Below are positions 42,673 to 53,939 of a DNA stretch of 64,000 nt, piece by piece. Position numbers and translations under genes: made by a program. Source of the DNA: Paraescarpia echinospica (taxonomy: Eukaryota > Annelida > Polychaeta > Sabellida > Siboglinidae); contig CM034533.1 in the NCBI GenBank assembly GCA_020002185.1, positions 74,400,976-74,464,975 on the forward strand, written 5' to 3'. The notes under the pieces are model-generated. The model was not told the origin of the DNA. It was given only the letters and a program-made list of their open reading frames with translations, and ran no database searches. Positions within the stretch are counted from its first letter, which is position 1. Each line of letters opens with the position of its first letter.

Positions 42673-42788
42673 TTCCTCCGCACCAGTTATTTTTTTGCTA
42701 ACGTCCAAGGTTACAACAAGAACTGTGAAACAGACAAAGGATACGCTGTCGTACCAGGGATTATTATGCCCAGGGCTACAAGACAGTT

Positions 42789-45208
42789 CTAGAGAGATAA
42801 TCGGTCTGGAGCTTTCCGGATTCTCTCCGATCTGCGAACAGCCGACTGCGTTACTGGCGAGTGGACGCCGCTGCCATCAGGTACAGGAGCTACGGCTTCC
42901 GCCGTTTCGTCTACACGCTCAATGTCCCGTTCGGTTGATTGTTGGATCGCGGCCGGAGCAGCGATGTCTGCGGGTACCGTATCGTCCTCCGCGTCCGCAT
43001 GTCGCAGACGCACGTGATTTCGATGACGCCTCAAGTGGCGACCGTCGGGTGCCTCCGATATCAGCACGTCGTTGTGTAGCTCTTTCAGAACTGCAGGAAT
43101 CCACTTGGGCGAATGATCAGCGTGGTTCTTTACGTAAACCGCATCGCCTGGACTGAAGCATCGCTCGTTCGATTTCTGGTTGTAATAATCAGTCATCTTC
43201 TCCTGCGATTGGTGCACTTTTCTGCCGACGCTCGGTTGCACCGCGTCTAGAAGCGTTCGCAGCTGCCGCCCCTTCAGCAGTTTACTCGGGGAGCTTCCGG
43301 TAGTACTGTGAGGGGTCACTCGGTAGGTCAGCAAGTAACGAGCCAACCTTGTCTCCATCGAACCGTCCTTCATTTTCATCAATCCTCGTTTCACGAGCTG
43401 TACTGCCCGTTCAGCGAGCCCGTTCGAGGATGGGTGATGCAGTTCTTTTTCATAAACTGCCTGAACTCAGCACTAGTGAAGCACGTGCCATTGTCAGTAA
43501 CGATTGTTTCTGGCAGTCCATGTTCTGCGAATAACATCCGCAATTGTTCGATTGTCACTTCCGATGTCGATGAGCGTACGACCATCGCGGAGATCCATTT
43601 CGAGTAGGCGTCTACTGCCACGAGGATCATCCTGTTCTCGATGGGGTCAACGTAGTCTAGATGCACACGTGACCACGGTTCCTGTGGGAACAACCATGGT
43701 CGAAGTGGTGCTCTGGTCGGTTGACGCATGTTTTCCTCGCACTGACCACAGTGCTGCGCGATACGTTCAATCTGAAGATCGATGCCTGGCCACCAGATGT
43801 ATGACTGCGCTAACGCCTTCATCTTCACCACGCCGCTGTGGCTGCTGTGCAAGAGTTGGAGCATCGTGGCTTGCCCAGGCTCTGGCACAATTATTCGGGT
43901 GCCCCGCATCACGCATCCATCGTGCGTGCTCAGCTCATCGCGCACTCTGTGGTATTGCTGTGTTGTTAGGTCGCCCTCAGGCCAGCCTATTAACACGTAG
44001 CGTTGAACTCGCGACAATACTGGGTCACGTCGTGTCCAGTTTCGAATGTGCGTTGACGTCACCGGCGAGTCGTCCAGCTGCTCTATGAGCTGTATGTACT
44101 CCGCAGGAGCAGGTGTCTCAGCGTTCTGCGTAGGTAGGGGTAGTCGCGATAGAGCATCGCAATTCTCATGCGCATCGCCACTCCGATGACGAATGACGTA
44201 GTCGTAACCTGCCAATGTCAGGGCCCAACGCTGAAGTCGACCCGACGCTTGCGGAGGTATCGGTCGTTGCTCGTTGAACAGCCCCACCAGAGGTCGGTGA
44301 TCGGTGATGAGAACGAAGGTCATACCGTATAGGTATTGGTGGAACTTTGTCACCCCGAACACCAAACTGAGACCTTCCTTGTCGAGTTGCGAATAGTTGG
44401 TTTCCGCAGGCGACAAGCTCCTAGATGCGAACGCGATCGGTCGCTCCGAACCGTCCGTCATCTGATGCGACAGGACTGCGCCCACCCCGTACGGCGACGC
44501 ATCACATGCGAGCAGAAGAGGTTTGTCGGGGTCGAAGTGCATCAGTAGGGACTCCGACTGCAGTAGGTCCTTCGCCGCTTGAAACGCTCTGACTTGCTCC
44601 TTCTCCCATCGCCATTTCGTCTCTTTTCTGAGTAGAATGTGCAGAGGTGCTAGCGTTGTCGACAAGTTGCGCAGGAATCGTCCATAGTAGTTGAGCAGGC
44701 CAATCCACGAACGTAGTTCTTTCACGTTCGTTGGGCTAGGCGCATCTTGAATCGCCATGACCTTATCGTCTGTGGGATGCAGGCCATTTCGATCGATCTT
44801 GTGGCCCAGGTATACGACTGCCTCGTTGAAGAACTCGCACTTTTTATTGTTTAGCTTCAACCCTGCTTGGTCCAGCCGGTTCAAGACCAGCCGGAGATTC
44901 GCCACGTGTTCATCTCGAGTTTTCCCCGTGACGAGGATGTCGTCCAGGAAGATGCATACCCGTGGTATGCCAGCAAGCACACACTCGAGAGCTCTCTGGA
45001 ATATCGATGGCGCCACCTTGTAATCACCGCAGATCCTTATCTGCCCGTTGGACTTGGGGACCGGAACGATCGGTGCCGCCCATTCTGAGAACTGGACTGG
45101 CTCGATGATGCCCTCCTGTTGCAGTCGGTCTATTTCATGTTCGACTCTCTCCTTCAGGGCATAAGGAATGGGTCTGGCCTTGAAGAAACGTGGAATCGCA
45201 TCGCTTTT
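42789..45208 (-). pseudogene. Gypsy copy 1 pol fragment (RT, RNase H, integrase)
   Basis: 45208-43391 is one open frame. It has the end of the first RT block, then directly FLDDILVTG (catalytic Asp pair), RNase H-type LACDASPYGVGAVLSHQ and TDHRPLVGLF, the integrase zinc-binding segment (HSSHSG then CGQCEEN), and two integrase-core aspartates in VHLDYVD and VTDNGT. A frameshift near 43425 puts the NGLAER region with the expected catalytic Glu in the next frame, which runs 43394-42789 to the C terminus. The RT lacks the block containing its first catalytic aspartate because of the 202-bp deletion at 45008-45017. Confidence 0.8.
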
Positions 45209-46855
45209 GTCTGTATGTAGCACTGTCTGCATTTAGCACTGTCTGTGTGTAGAACTGTCAGTATGTAGCACTGTCTGTATGTAGCACTGTCTGCATGTAG
45301 CACTGTCTGTATGTAGCACTGTCTACATTTAGCACTATCTATGTGTAGCACTGTCTGTGTGTAGCACTGTCTGCATGTAGCACTGTCTGCATGTAGCACT
45401 GTCTGCATTTAGCACTGTCTATGTGTAGAACTGTCTGTGTGTAGCACTGTCTGTATGTAGTACTGTCTGCATGTAGCACTGTCTGCATGTAGCACTGTCT
45501 GCATTTAGCACTTCTGTATTTAGCATTATCTCTGTGTAGAACTGTCTGTATGTAGAACTGTCTGCATTTAGCACTGTCTGTGTGTAGCACTCTCTGTGTG
45601 TAGCACTGTCTGTATGTAGCACTGTCTGCATTTAGCACTGTCTATGTGTTGAACTGTCTGTATGTAGCACTGTCTGTATGTAGCACTGTCTGCATGTAGC
45701 ACTGTCTGTATGTAGCACTGTCTGTGTGTAGAACTGTCTGTATGTAGCACTGTCTGTATGCAGCACTGTCTCCATGTAGCACTGTCTGCATGTAGCACTG
45801 ACTGTATGTAGCACTGTCTGCATATAGCACTGTCTGTGTGTAGCATTGTCTATGTGTAGAACTGTCTGTATGTAGCACTGTCTGTATGTAGCACTGTCTG
45901 CATTTAGCACTGTCTGTGTGTAGCACTGTCTGTATGTAGCACTGCCTGTATGTAGCACTGTCTGTATGTAGCACTGTCTGCATGTACCACTGTCTGTATG
46001 TAGCACTGTCTGTATGTAGCACTGTCTGTATGTAGCACTGTCTGCATGTAGCACTCTCTGTATGTAGCACTGTCTCCATTTAGAACTGGCTGTGTGTAAA
46101 ACTCTCTGTATGTAGCACTGTCTGTATGTAACACTGTCTGCATGTAGCACTGTCTGTACGTAGCACTGTCTGCATTTAGCAATGTCTGTGTGTAGCACTG
46201 TCTGCAAGTAGCACTGTCTGCATGTAGCACTGTCTGTATGTAGCACTGTCTGCATGTAGCACTGTCTGTATGCATCACTGTCTGCATTTAGCTCTCTCTG
46301 TGTGTAGAACTGTCTGTATGTAGCACTGTCTGTATGTAGCACTGTCTGCATTTAGCACTGTCTGCATGTAGCACTGTCTGCATTTAGCACTATCTGTGTG
46401 TAGAACTGTCTGTGTGTAGCACTGTCTGTATGTAACACCGTCTGTATGTAGCACTGTCTGCATTTAGCACTGTCTGCATGTAGAACTGTCTGTATGTAGC
46501 ACTGTCTGTGTGTAGCACTGTCTGTATGTAGCACTGTCTGCATGTAGCACTGTCTGCATTTAGCACTGTCTGTATGTAGCACTGCCTGCATGTAGCACTG
46601 TCTGTATGTAGCACTGTCTGCATTTAGCACTGTCTGTGTGTAACACTGTCTGCATGTAGCACTGTCTGTATTTAGCACTGTCTGCATGTAGCACTGTCTG
46701 CATGTAGCACAGTCTATGTGTAGAACTGTTTGTGTGTAGCACTGTCGGAATTTAGCATTGTCTGCATGTAGCACTGTCTGCATTTAGAACTGTCTGTGTG
46801 TAGCACTGTCTGTGTGTAGCACTGTCTGTTTGTAGCACTGTTTGGATGATGCATT
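45209..46855 (-). repeat. 16-bp minisatellite, about 100 copies
   Basis: The unit is TAGCACTGTCTGTATG with frequent GCATG, GCATT and GTGTG variants. Three units make 48 nt, producing long false frames. It replaces the two to three units found at 7595-7640 in the left arm. It forms the junction between the inverted arm and the truncated gypsy copy. Confidence 0.95.
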
Positions 46856-46884
46856 TTATGTTAGTACTGAGAATAAACACCAAC

Positions 46885-46994
46885 TTTGTTGCATAACTCC
46901 TTCTTCATGTCTTTGTATTCCTTTGAGTTTGGGTTTCCGTACGTTACTGGGTTGTAGTCCTTTCCATCTAGGACCAGTGTTCCAATGAGCGTCT
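46885..46994 (-). CDS. Paralogue exon 2 (SEA start), inverted copy
   Basis: This is 110 nt with acceptor CTTCCAG, the same length and phase as 7448-7557. The peptide differs by about three conservative changes (NPVTYG for NPATYG, NSKEY for NSNEY, KELC for KEFC). Exons 3-6 of this copy are not found downstream on the minus strand before the gap. Confidence 0.7.
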
Positions 46995-47264
46995 CTGGAA
47001 GTCAACAGAACTAACAAGCAATGGAAACATGAAGGTGTCATCAAATAGGCCATTTGTCGCTGTGTTTGTGATATTAATTATTGTTTTATTAGAGTGTGTG
47101 ACTGTACACACCACTTAATGTCCTGCCTCCACATGGAATGCTAGAAACAGCTACAGTTTTTTTAACGGGAGGAAAAGTAATATTACCAAAATGCTATGGA
47201 CTTATTAAATGCAATTTGGCAGGCAGTCTGCCTTCAACGAATGTACGGTAGCAGGCATAAAGAA

Positions 47265-47521
47265 CAATATAACAACTCAAGGGACATACGTCATACCTTT
47301 AACATGATTACTGGGGATTAATGTTTATAGTGTAATATAACAACTCAAGGAACAAACGTCACATCTTTAACATGATTACTGGGGATTAATGTTCATAGTG
47401 TAATATAACAACTCAAGGAACATATACGTCACACCTTTAACATGATTACTGGGGATTAATGTTTATAGTGTAATATAACAACTCAAGGAACAAACGTCAC
47501 ATCTTTAACATGATTACTGGG
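47265..47521 (-). repeat. 68-bp minisatellite in the right arm (left of gypsy)
   Basis: About 3.5 inverted units, interrupted at CTGGG by the gypsy element and resumed at 51884. Unit variants include TTCATAG and TTTATAG, and ACGTC and TACGTC. Confidence 0.9.
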
Positions 47522-47693
47522 TGTTATGTTCTAGTATAACTATAGATGTAATTGTCAAGTGACAGTGGTGCACATGTTTATTTTGTATCAGCGCGACACA
47601 CAGACAGACAGACAGCGATAGTCCATGTCACACAAATGCGTTGTGTATAAGCTGTGTATAGTATTTGCACAAGTGTCTGCCACATACATTACA
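47522..47693 (-). repeat. 3' LTR of gypsy copy 2
   Basis: 172 bp, TGTTATG to CATTACA on the plus strand (TG...CA ends). Preceded by target duplication CTGGG. Confidence 0.9.
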
Positions 47694-47806
47694 GTCCTCC
47701 GCACCAGTTATTTTGCTAACGTCCAAGGTTACAACAAGAACTGTGAAACAGACAAAGAATACGCTGTCGTACCAGGGATTATTATGCCCAGGGCTACAAG
47801 ACAGTT

Positions 47807-48963
47807 CTAGAGAGATAATCGGTCTGGAGCTTTCTGGATTCTCTCCGATCTGCGAACAGCCGACTGCGTTACTGGCGAGTGGACGCCACTGCCATCAGGT
47901 ACAGGAGCTACGGCTTCCGCCGTTTCGTCTACACGCTCAATGTCCCGTTCGGTTGATTGTTGGATCGCGGCCGGAGCAGCGATGTCTGCGGGTACCGTAT
48001 CGTCCGCCGCGTCCGCATGTCGCAGACGCACGTGATTTCGATGACGCCTCAAGTGGCGACCGTCGGGTGCCTCCGATATCAGCACGTCGTTGTGTAGCTC
48101 TTTCAGAACTGCAGGAATCCACTTGGGCGAATGATCAACGTGGTTCTTTACGTAAACCGCATCGCCTGGACTGAAGCATCGCTCGTTCGATTTCTGGTTG
48201 TAATAATCAGTCATCTTCTCATGCGATTGGTGCACTTTTCTGCCGACGCTCGGTTGCACCGCGTCTAGAAGCGTTCGCAGCTGCCGCCCCTTCAGCAGTT
48301 TACTCGGGGAGCTTCCGGTAGTACTGTGAGGGGTCACTCGGTAGGTCAGCAAGTAACGAGCCAACCTTGTCTCCATCGAACCGTCCTTCATTTTCATCAA
48401 TCCTCGTTTCACGAGCTGTACTGCCCGTTCAGCGAGCCCGTTCGAGGATGGGTGATGCAGTTCTTTTTCATAAACTGCCTGAACTCAGCACTAGTGAAGC
48501 ACGTGCCATTGTCAGTAACGATTGTTTCTGGCAGTCCATGTTCTGCGAATAACATCCGCAATTGTTCGATTGTCACTTCCGATGTCGATGAGCGTACGAC
48601 CATCGCGGAGATCCATTTCGAGTAGGCGTCTACTGCCACGAGGATCATCCTGTTCTCGATGGGGTCAACGTAGTCTAGATGCACACGTGACCACGGTTCC
48701 TGTGGGAACAACCATGGTCGAAGTGGTGCTCTGGTCGGTTGACGCATGTTTTCCTCGCACTGACCACAGTGCTGCGCGATACGTTCAATCTGAAGATCGA
48801 TGCCTGGCCACCAGATGTATGACTGCGCTAACGCCTTCATCTTCACCACGCCGCTGTGGCTGCTGTGCAAGAGTTGGAGCATCGTGGCTTGCCCAGGCTC
48901 TGGCACAATTATTCGGGTGCCCCGCATCACGCATCCATCGTGCGTGCTCAGCTCATCGCGCAC
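47807..48963 (-). pseudogene. Gypsy integrase, copy 2
   Basis: 48963-48409 holds the zinc-binding and core aspartate segments (VHLDYVD, VTDNGT). The same frameshift as in copy 1 occurs at the NGLAER region, and the C-terminal part continues in 48412-47807 with a FSPGDAVYVK strand and basic tail. Confidence 0.75.
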
Positions 48964-48999
48964 TCTGTGGTATTGCTGTGTTGTTAGGTCGCCCTCAGG

Positions 49000-50209
49000 C
49001 TAGCCTGTTAACACGTAGAGTTGAACTCGCGACAATACTGGGTCACGTCGTGTCCAGTTTCGAATGTGCGTTGACGTCACCGGCGAGTCGTCCAGCTGCT
49101 CTATGAGCTGTATGTACTCCGCAGGAGCAGGCGTCTCAGCGTTCTGCGTAGGTAGGGGTAGTCGCGATAGAGCATCGCAATTCTCGTGCGAATCGCCACT
49201 CCGATGACGAATGACGTAGTCGTAACCTGCCAATGTCAGGGCCCAACGCTGAAGTCGACCCGACGCTTGCGGAGATATCGGTCGTTGCTCGTTGAACAGC
49301 CCCACCAGAGGTCGGTGATCGGTGATGAGAACGAAGGTCATACCGTATAGGTATTGGTGGAACTTTGTCACTCCGAACACCAAACTGAGACCTTCCTTGT
49401 CGAGTTTCGAGTAGTTGGTTTCCGCAGGCGACAAGCTCCTAGATGCGAACTCGATCGGTCGCTCCGAACCGTCCGTCATCTGATGCGACAGGACTGCGCC
49501 CACCCCGTACGGCGACGCATCACATGCGAGCAGAAGAGGTTTGTCGGGGTCGAAGTGCACCAGTAGGGACTCCGACTGCAGCAGGTCCTTCGCCGCTTGA
49601 AACGCTCTGACTTGCTCCTTCTCCCATCGCCATTTCGTCTCTTTTCTGAGTAGAACGTGCAGAGGTGCTAGCGTTGTCGACAAGTTGCGCAGGAATCGTC
49701 CATAGTAGTTGAGCAGGCCAAGCCACGAACGTAGTTCTTTCACGTTCGTTGGGCTAGGCGCATCTTGAATCGCCGTGACCTTTTCGTCTGTGGGATGCAG
49801 GCCATTTCGATCGATCTTGTGGCCCAGGTATACGACTGCCTCGTTGAAGAACTCGCACTTTTTATTGTTTAGCTTCAACCCTGCTTGTTCCAGCTGGTTC
49901 AAGACCAACCGGAGATTCGCCACGTGTTCATCTCGAGTTTTCCCCGTGACGAGGATGTCGTCCAGGAAAATGCATGAAGAATATCGATGGCGCCACCGAT
50001 ATGCCGTACGGTAAGCGAGTGTATCTAAAGAGTCCCTTGTGCGTGTTGATCGCAACGTAGTCACGTGACCCTTCGTCGAGCTGAAGTTGAAAATACGCAT
50101 GGCTCAAGTCCAACTTTGTGAACGCCTCTCCTCCCGCCAGACTGGCGTAGAGATCGTTAACCCGTGGTAGCGGATATTTGTCTTCATCGTGGCGCCACCT
50201 TGTAATCAC
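49000..50209 (-). pseudogene. Gypsy reverse transcriptase and RNase H, copy 2
   Basis: 50209-49928 carries KLDLSHAYFQLQLDE (first catalytic Asp) and LPYGISVAPSIF. About 38 bp present in copy 1 are missing near 49975, so the frame shifts before FLDDILVTG. RNase H follows in the frame ending at a TAG near 49000, where copy 1 reads Trp. Confidence 0.75.
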
Positions 50210-51008
50210 CGCAGATCCTTATCTGCCCGTTGGACTTGGGGACCGGAACGATCGGTGCCGCCCATTCTGAGAACTGGACTGGCTCGATGATGCCCTCCTG
50301 TTGCAGTCGGTCTATTTCATGTTCGACTCTCTCCTTCAGGGCATAAGGAATGGGTCTGGCCTTGAAGAAACGTGGAATCGCATCGCTTTTCACGTTGATC
50401 TTCACCTGCATTTCTTTCAGCTTGCCCAGCCCCTCAGCGAACACGTCTGGCACTTCCGCCATCAGTCCGGCATGCACCGGGTCAAGGTCGCGAACGAGCA
50501 TGATCTCGCCCCAGTCCAGCTTCAACTGCGACAGTAGATTTCTGCCCAAGAGATTCTGCCGAGTGCCAGACACCACCACAATTGGCATATGTGCCGACTG
50601 CTGTTTGTATTCGGTGACGACCTCTATTTGTCCCAGCACCGGAATAGACTGATCCGTATAAGTGGTCAAGTTGATGTCCACTGTTTGTAGCTTTGGGGGT
50701 GGCGACCGCAACCAGTGATATGTCGCCTCATTGATTATGGAGACTCCTGCCCCCGTGTCAACCAACATTCTCACTGCTTTACCGTCCATGTGCACTCCTA
50801 TCTCAATAGGCTGCTGTGACGTGTGATCCCCCTTGACGTTGTACAGACAGTACTCAGCTCTGTCCTGAGTGGTGTTCACGAGATGAGTTTCGCCGCATTT
50901 CTTGCGACATGCCGCCATGATGTGACCTCTCTTTTGACAGAAATGACAAGTTGCATCTTTAAACTTGCACTCTTGATGCGTGTGGTTGCCGCTGCAACGG
51001 TAGCACAA
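50184..51008 (-). pseudogene. Gypsy nucleocapsid, protease and start of reverse transcriptase
   Basis: There are two CCHC-type knuckles: CYRCSGNHTHQEC (slightly irregular spacing) and CHFCQKRGHIMAAC (CX2CX4HX4C). The protease active site is LVDTGAG. Reverse transcriptase begins with EGIIEPVQFSEWAAPIVPVP. The frame ends shortly after GDYKV at a TGA beside a TGGCGCCACC word (50190-50199). Confidence 0.75.
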
Positions 51009-51095
51009 TTTCTGAGTTGTCTTGTCGTAGCCACGCGTGTGTGTCGTAGACCTAGCGGTGGTCGGAACTGGCCTTTTCTCTCTGTTTTTCCGGTT

Positions 51096-51698
51096 TTACA
51101 CTACACTCACTGTACTTTTAGTGCAGTCGAAGCTGTGTCGGGGGGCTATCTGTTTAGCCTCGGTGTCCGCCACTTCGTCCGCCAGCGCCATCTGCATTGC
51201 CTGCTCGAACGATCTATCGTCGCTGAGTAGTTTGCGCTGAGTGCTGCCGCTTTTGATGCCGCACACGAGCTGGTCTCGCAATGCCTCGGCCAGAAATTCC
51301 CCGAAATTGCAAGTGGATGCGAGCCTCCGGAGTTCTGCCGCAAATGTGGCGACCCCCTCGCCCTCTTTCTGGTTGAGTTGGTGGAATTTGAATCTTTCCG
51401 CCACTGTAAGCCGACGTGGCTTCAGATGGCTTTTTAGTTTCTCAGTTATTTGCTCAAACGACAACTCTACCGGTCTTTGAGGACTGACGAGACTTTTAAG
51501 AAGAAGATACGTTTCCGGGCCTACCAGTGTGAGTAGTGTAGCCACTTTCTTCCTGTCGGCGGCCTTTCTCACAGATTCGTCCACGCCGCTGCCCACTGCA
51601 CCAACATTGTTTGCAACGAAGTACAGTTCTAGCCGCTCCAAATACGCTTCCAAGTCACTACTGCCGTCGTACGGCTCTATTTGACCAATGTATGCCAT
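51096..51698 (-). pseudogene. Gypsy gag (capsid part), ends at an in-frame stop
   Basis: The likely start is ATG at 51698 (MAYIGQIEPYDGSSDLEAYL). It carries the FHQLNQKEGEGVATFAAEL-type capsid segment common to invertebrate gypsy gag proteins. The frame ends at TAA (51098-51096), but the same frame continues after it into the zinc knuckles at 51008. A single nonsense change therefore separates capsid from nucleocapsid. Confidence 0.75.
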
Positions 51699-51711
51699 CC
51701 TCGTCGCCAAT

Positions 51712-51883
51712 TGTTATGTTCTAGTATAACTATAGATGTAATTATCAAGTGACAGTGGTGCACATGTTTATTTCGTATCAGCGCGACAAACAGACAGACA
51801 CACAGCGATAGTCCATGTCACACAAATGCGTTGTGTATAAGCTGTGTATAGTATTTGCACAAGTGTCTGCCACATACATTACA
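51712..51883 (-). repeat. 5' LTR of gypsy copy 2
   Basis: 172 bp, same termini as the left LTR. Directly inside it, on the minus strand, lies TTGGCGACGAGGATGG, a presumed primer-binding and gag leader region. Confidence 0.9.
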
Positions 51884-51980
51884 CTGGGGATTAATGTTCA
51901 TAGTGTAATATAACAACTCAAGGAACATATACGTCACACCTTTAACATGATTACTGGGGATTCATGTTTATAGTGTATTT
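51884..51980 (-). repeat. 68-bp minisatellite resumed after gypsy
   Basis: One and a half units starting with the second CTGGG, ending at GTTTATAGTGTA. It then joins sequence homologous to about 5556 of the left arm. Confidence 0.85.
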
Positions 51981-53247
51981 CAATTACAATAATTGTTTTC
52001 CACGATTTGTGATGCACTAGTGCTGCCATCTACTAGCTACTTACAACATCTAAAAAACAAGTTGGTGTAAATTTTCTTCCGAAATGTTCAAATAGTAGGA
52101 CAGTCATACTCTCAGTGAACGATATATATCCAGACTAATGGCGCATTTAACTTAAGATCCAGTACGATGTCAAGGTTTATGCTAAGGGGTGACCAATTTG
52201 TGTGAGAGACCAAACCATACAGTGTATATAAATATATATGACATGTACATGATTATTAAATCACACCCAACTTCGAGAATAAAATGACAACCGCTCAAAT
52301 GAGAAATGTGGCGCCATCTTATGGGCAAAACTACAATGAATGTCATCTAGAATCTATCAGAAAGGTGGCATCAGTGGCGATATTACTGTATTTTTAAAAT
52401 GCATGTTCACTACTGGAAATCTGTTTCCGTGCATGGTTTTACTTATGTAAGAGTGCAGTGTGCATCTACTTGGGACAATGTGATATTTGTTCAGTCAGTT
52501 TTGGGGAAGATGTCAACTACATTACAACGGAAAACCAGCAATGTCCTGTTGCTTTTTTACTTTTAGACTTATACATTTTGTTCATGTAAATGTCAAATAA
52601 ATACAGCCATGCTGAATGTAATTAGTAGATGTTTGCATCACGGGGATCTTTCTAAAAATGAACGTAAGTTTAGGGGGTGTATATGTATAAGTTTACAGGG
52701 GTGTATATGCCAATGTTAAGGAGGTGGGCTGGTTAAAGTGTCCACAAGTACTTTATGGATGGCCACTGAAGCAAAGTGACAGTCTTACCTGTCATATCTG
52801 AAGATGAGTGTCCAACTGAAACATAAATACATGTTTTACAGGACTGTCTAGTAGAGGATCTCACCCCAGGCAGTAGGTCGACAATTTGGCTTATTATAAG
52901 TCAATAATTTGAATAGTTTAAAGACAGAACAGAAATAAGAAACTTATACCAGGCAACTCCATTTGTGGCACATTGAAATAACTTAATACTTTGTGCAATT
53001 ATCTTACTAAAAATATACATACACAAAAGTTGCACAAACAAGCTTCCAAGGTAATTTTGCTTTTTTATTGCAAAGTATCAATTAGAAATGAGATGAATGA
53101 ATAAATTGAGTTGAGGTAGTCTTAACAATTTCAGTGCTTAAAGTTTTTAGCCAGTCAGTTACCACTAAATACAGAGTTACTTTCAAGACAAAACTTTTTA
53201 ACCTCACTTTTTACAAAGAAGGGTGGGTATATTTTCTGAATAGGAAG

Positions 53248-53252
<5 letters not shown>

Positions 53253-53281
<29 letters not shown>
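53253..53281. repeat. (TA)n microsatellite at the arm-difference point
   Basis: About 14 TA units between sequences homologous to 4333 and to 1945 of the left arm, in place of the 2.4-kb segment with the 34-bp array. Confidence 0.85.
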
Positions 53282-53287
<6 letters not shown>

Positions 53288-53625
53288 GACAGTTCTTAGG
53301 CGTTGCTACTGTGAACGTGCATTTCACTAGTAAGGGAACAAGCTGCTGCATCGCTAGTCCCACTGCAGTGGCCGGGATGTCGAACCGAAACGTTATAAAA
53401 CGGTGGTATGCTGTAGCAGGATCTCACTCTGAAATTGTTAGGAATGAGCTGATGATCGTAAATGTGTTGGCACAAAAAGATACAACTGTGTACAACTTTA
53501 ATTCACCCTATTTCTAATTGTGTATATCCTTAGATATCATCTCAGAACATAGATGTCTGATATCACACAAAATTACTTTCATCTGGCCTGATATCGGACA
53601 TCGATGCTCTGAGATGATCCCTTAC

Positions 53626-53779
53626 TTGTGAGGGAAACAGTGATGCCAACAAGGATGGCAACAATGACGACAGCGATGACCTCGCCCGCAAGGAGGAGGC
53701 GTCGATTGGAACACGTCTTCGTGTCAGATTGCTGTCTTGACACACTTGTGTACATCTCAGGTCGGGGCGGTAGACCCAT
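53626..53779 (-). CDS. Paralogue exon 1 (anchor exon), inverted copy
   Basis: This is 154 nt from ATG at 53779 to donor ACAA|GTAAGG, the same phase as 1236-1386. The product starts MGLPPRPEMYTSVSRQQSD. It has one extra codon in the anchor, which includes a Glu (LLLAGEVIAVVIVAILVG). The upstream TTTTAG and the Kozak context are conserved. An acidic residue near the start of the membrane segment is unusual but tolerable. Confidence 0.7.
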
Positions 53780-53939
53780 GGCAAACCTCTCCTTAAGGGA
53801 CTGATTCGGCTAAAACACAATAGAAGAATATGTCAGCCATAGTAGACTGACATTGAACTTAATATCCCTGCAGCCCCTTGCTTCCATTCCATAACCACAT
53901 CCTTACATTCCCAGAGAGTTTCTAGATCCCATCATATTT

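Larger units (their letters stand above)
42427..45208 (-). mobile_element. Ty3/gypsy element, partial copy 1
   Basis: 42427-42496 (part of a 68-bp repeat unit) and the start of the LTR match 47452-47521 exactly, so this is the same insertion event as copy 2. It contains one LTR (42497-42672) and the integrase, RNase H and part of the reverse transcriptase. It ends abruptly at about 45208 in the 16-bp minisatellite. Gag, protease and the 5' LTR are missing. An extra ACAT in the LTR makes it 176 bp. It lacks 202 bp of the reverse transcriptase region that copy 2 retains. Confidence 0.8.
47522..51883 (-). mobile_element. Ty3/gypsy LTR retrotransposon, copy 2, complete but inactive
   Basis: The element is 4,362 bp with two 172-bp LTRs and the 5-bp target duplication CTGGG (47517-47521 and 51884-51888). 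The order on the minus strand is LTR, gag, zinc knuckles, protease, RT, RNase H, integrase, LTR, the Ty3/gypsy order. Several stops and deletions interrupt the reading frame. LTRs differ at several positions (for example CAAGTGA contexts and CACACA/CAGACA), so the insertion is not very recent. Confidence 0.9.

Noticed and set aside
42629..45088. Plus-strand frames opposite the gypsy pol region (and 47625-51480)
   Set aside because: Antisense shadows of pol, identical in both copies because the copies are duplicates.
45154..46783. Frames with repeated TVLHTDSATYRQC-like peptides
   Set aside because: 16-bp minisatellite artefact (three units make 48 nt).
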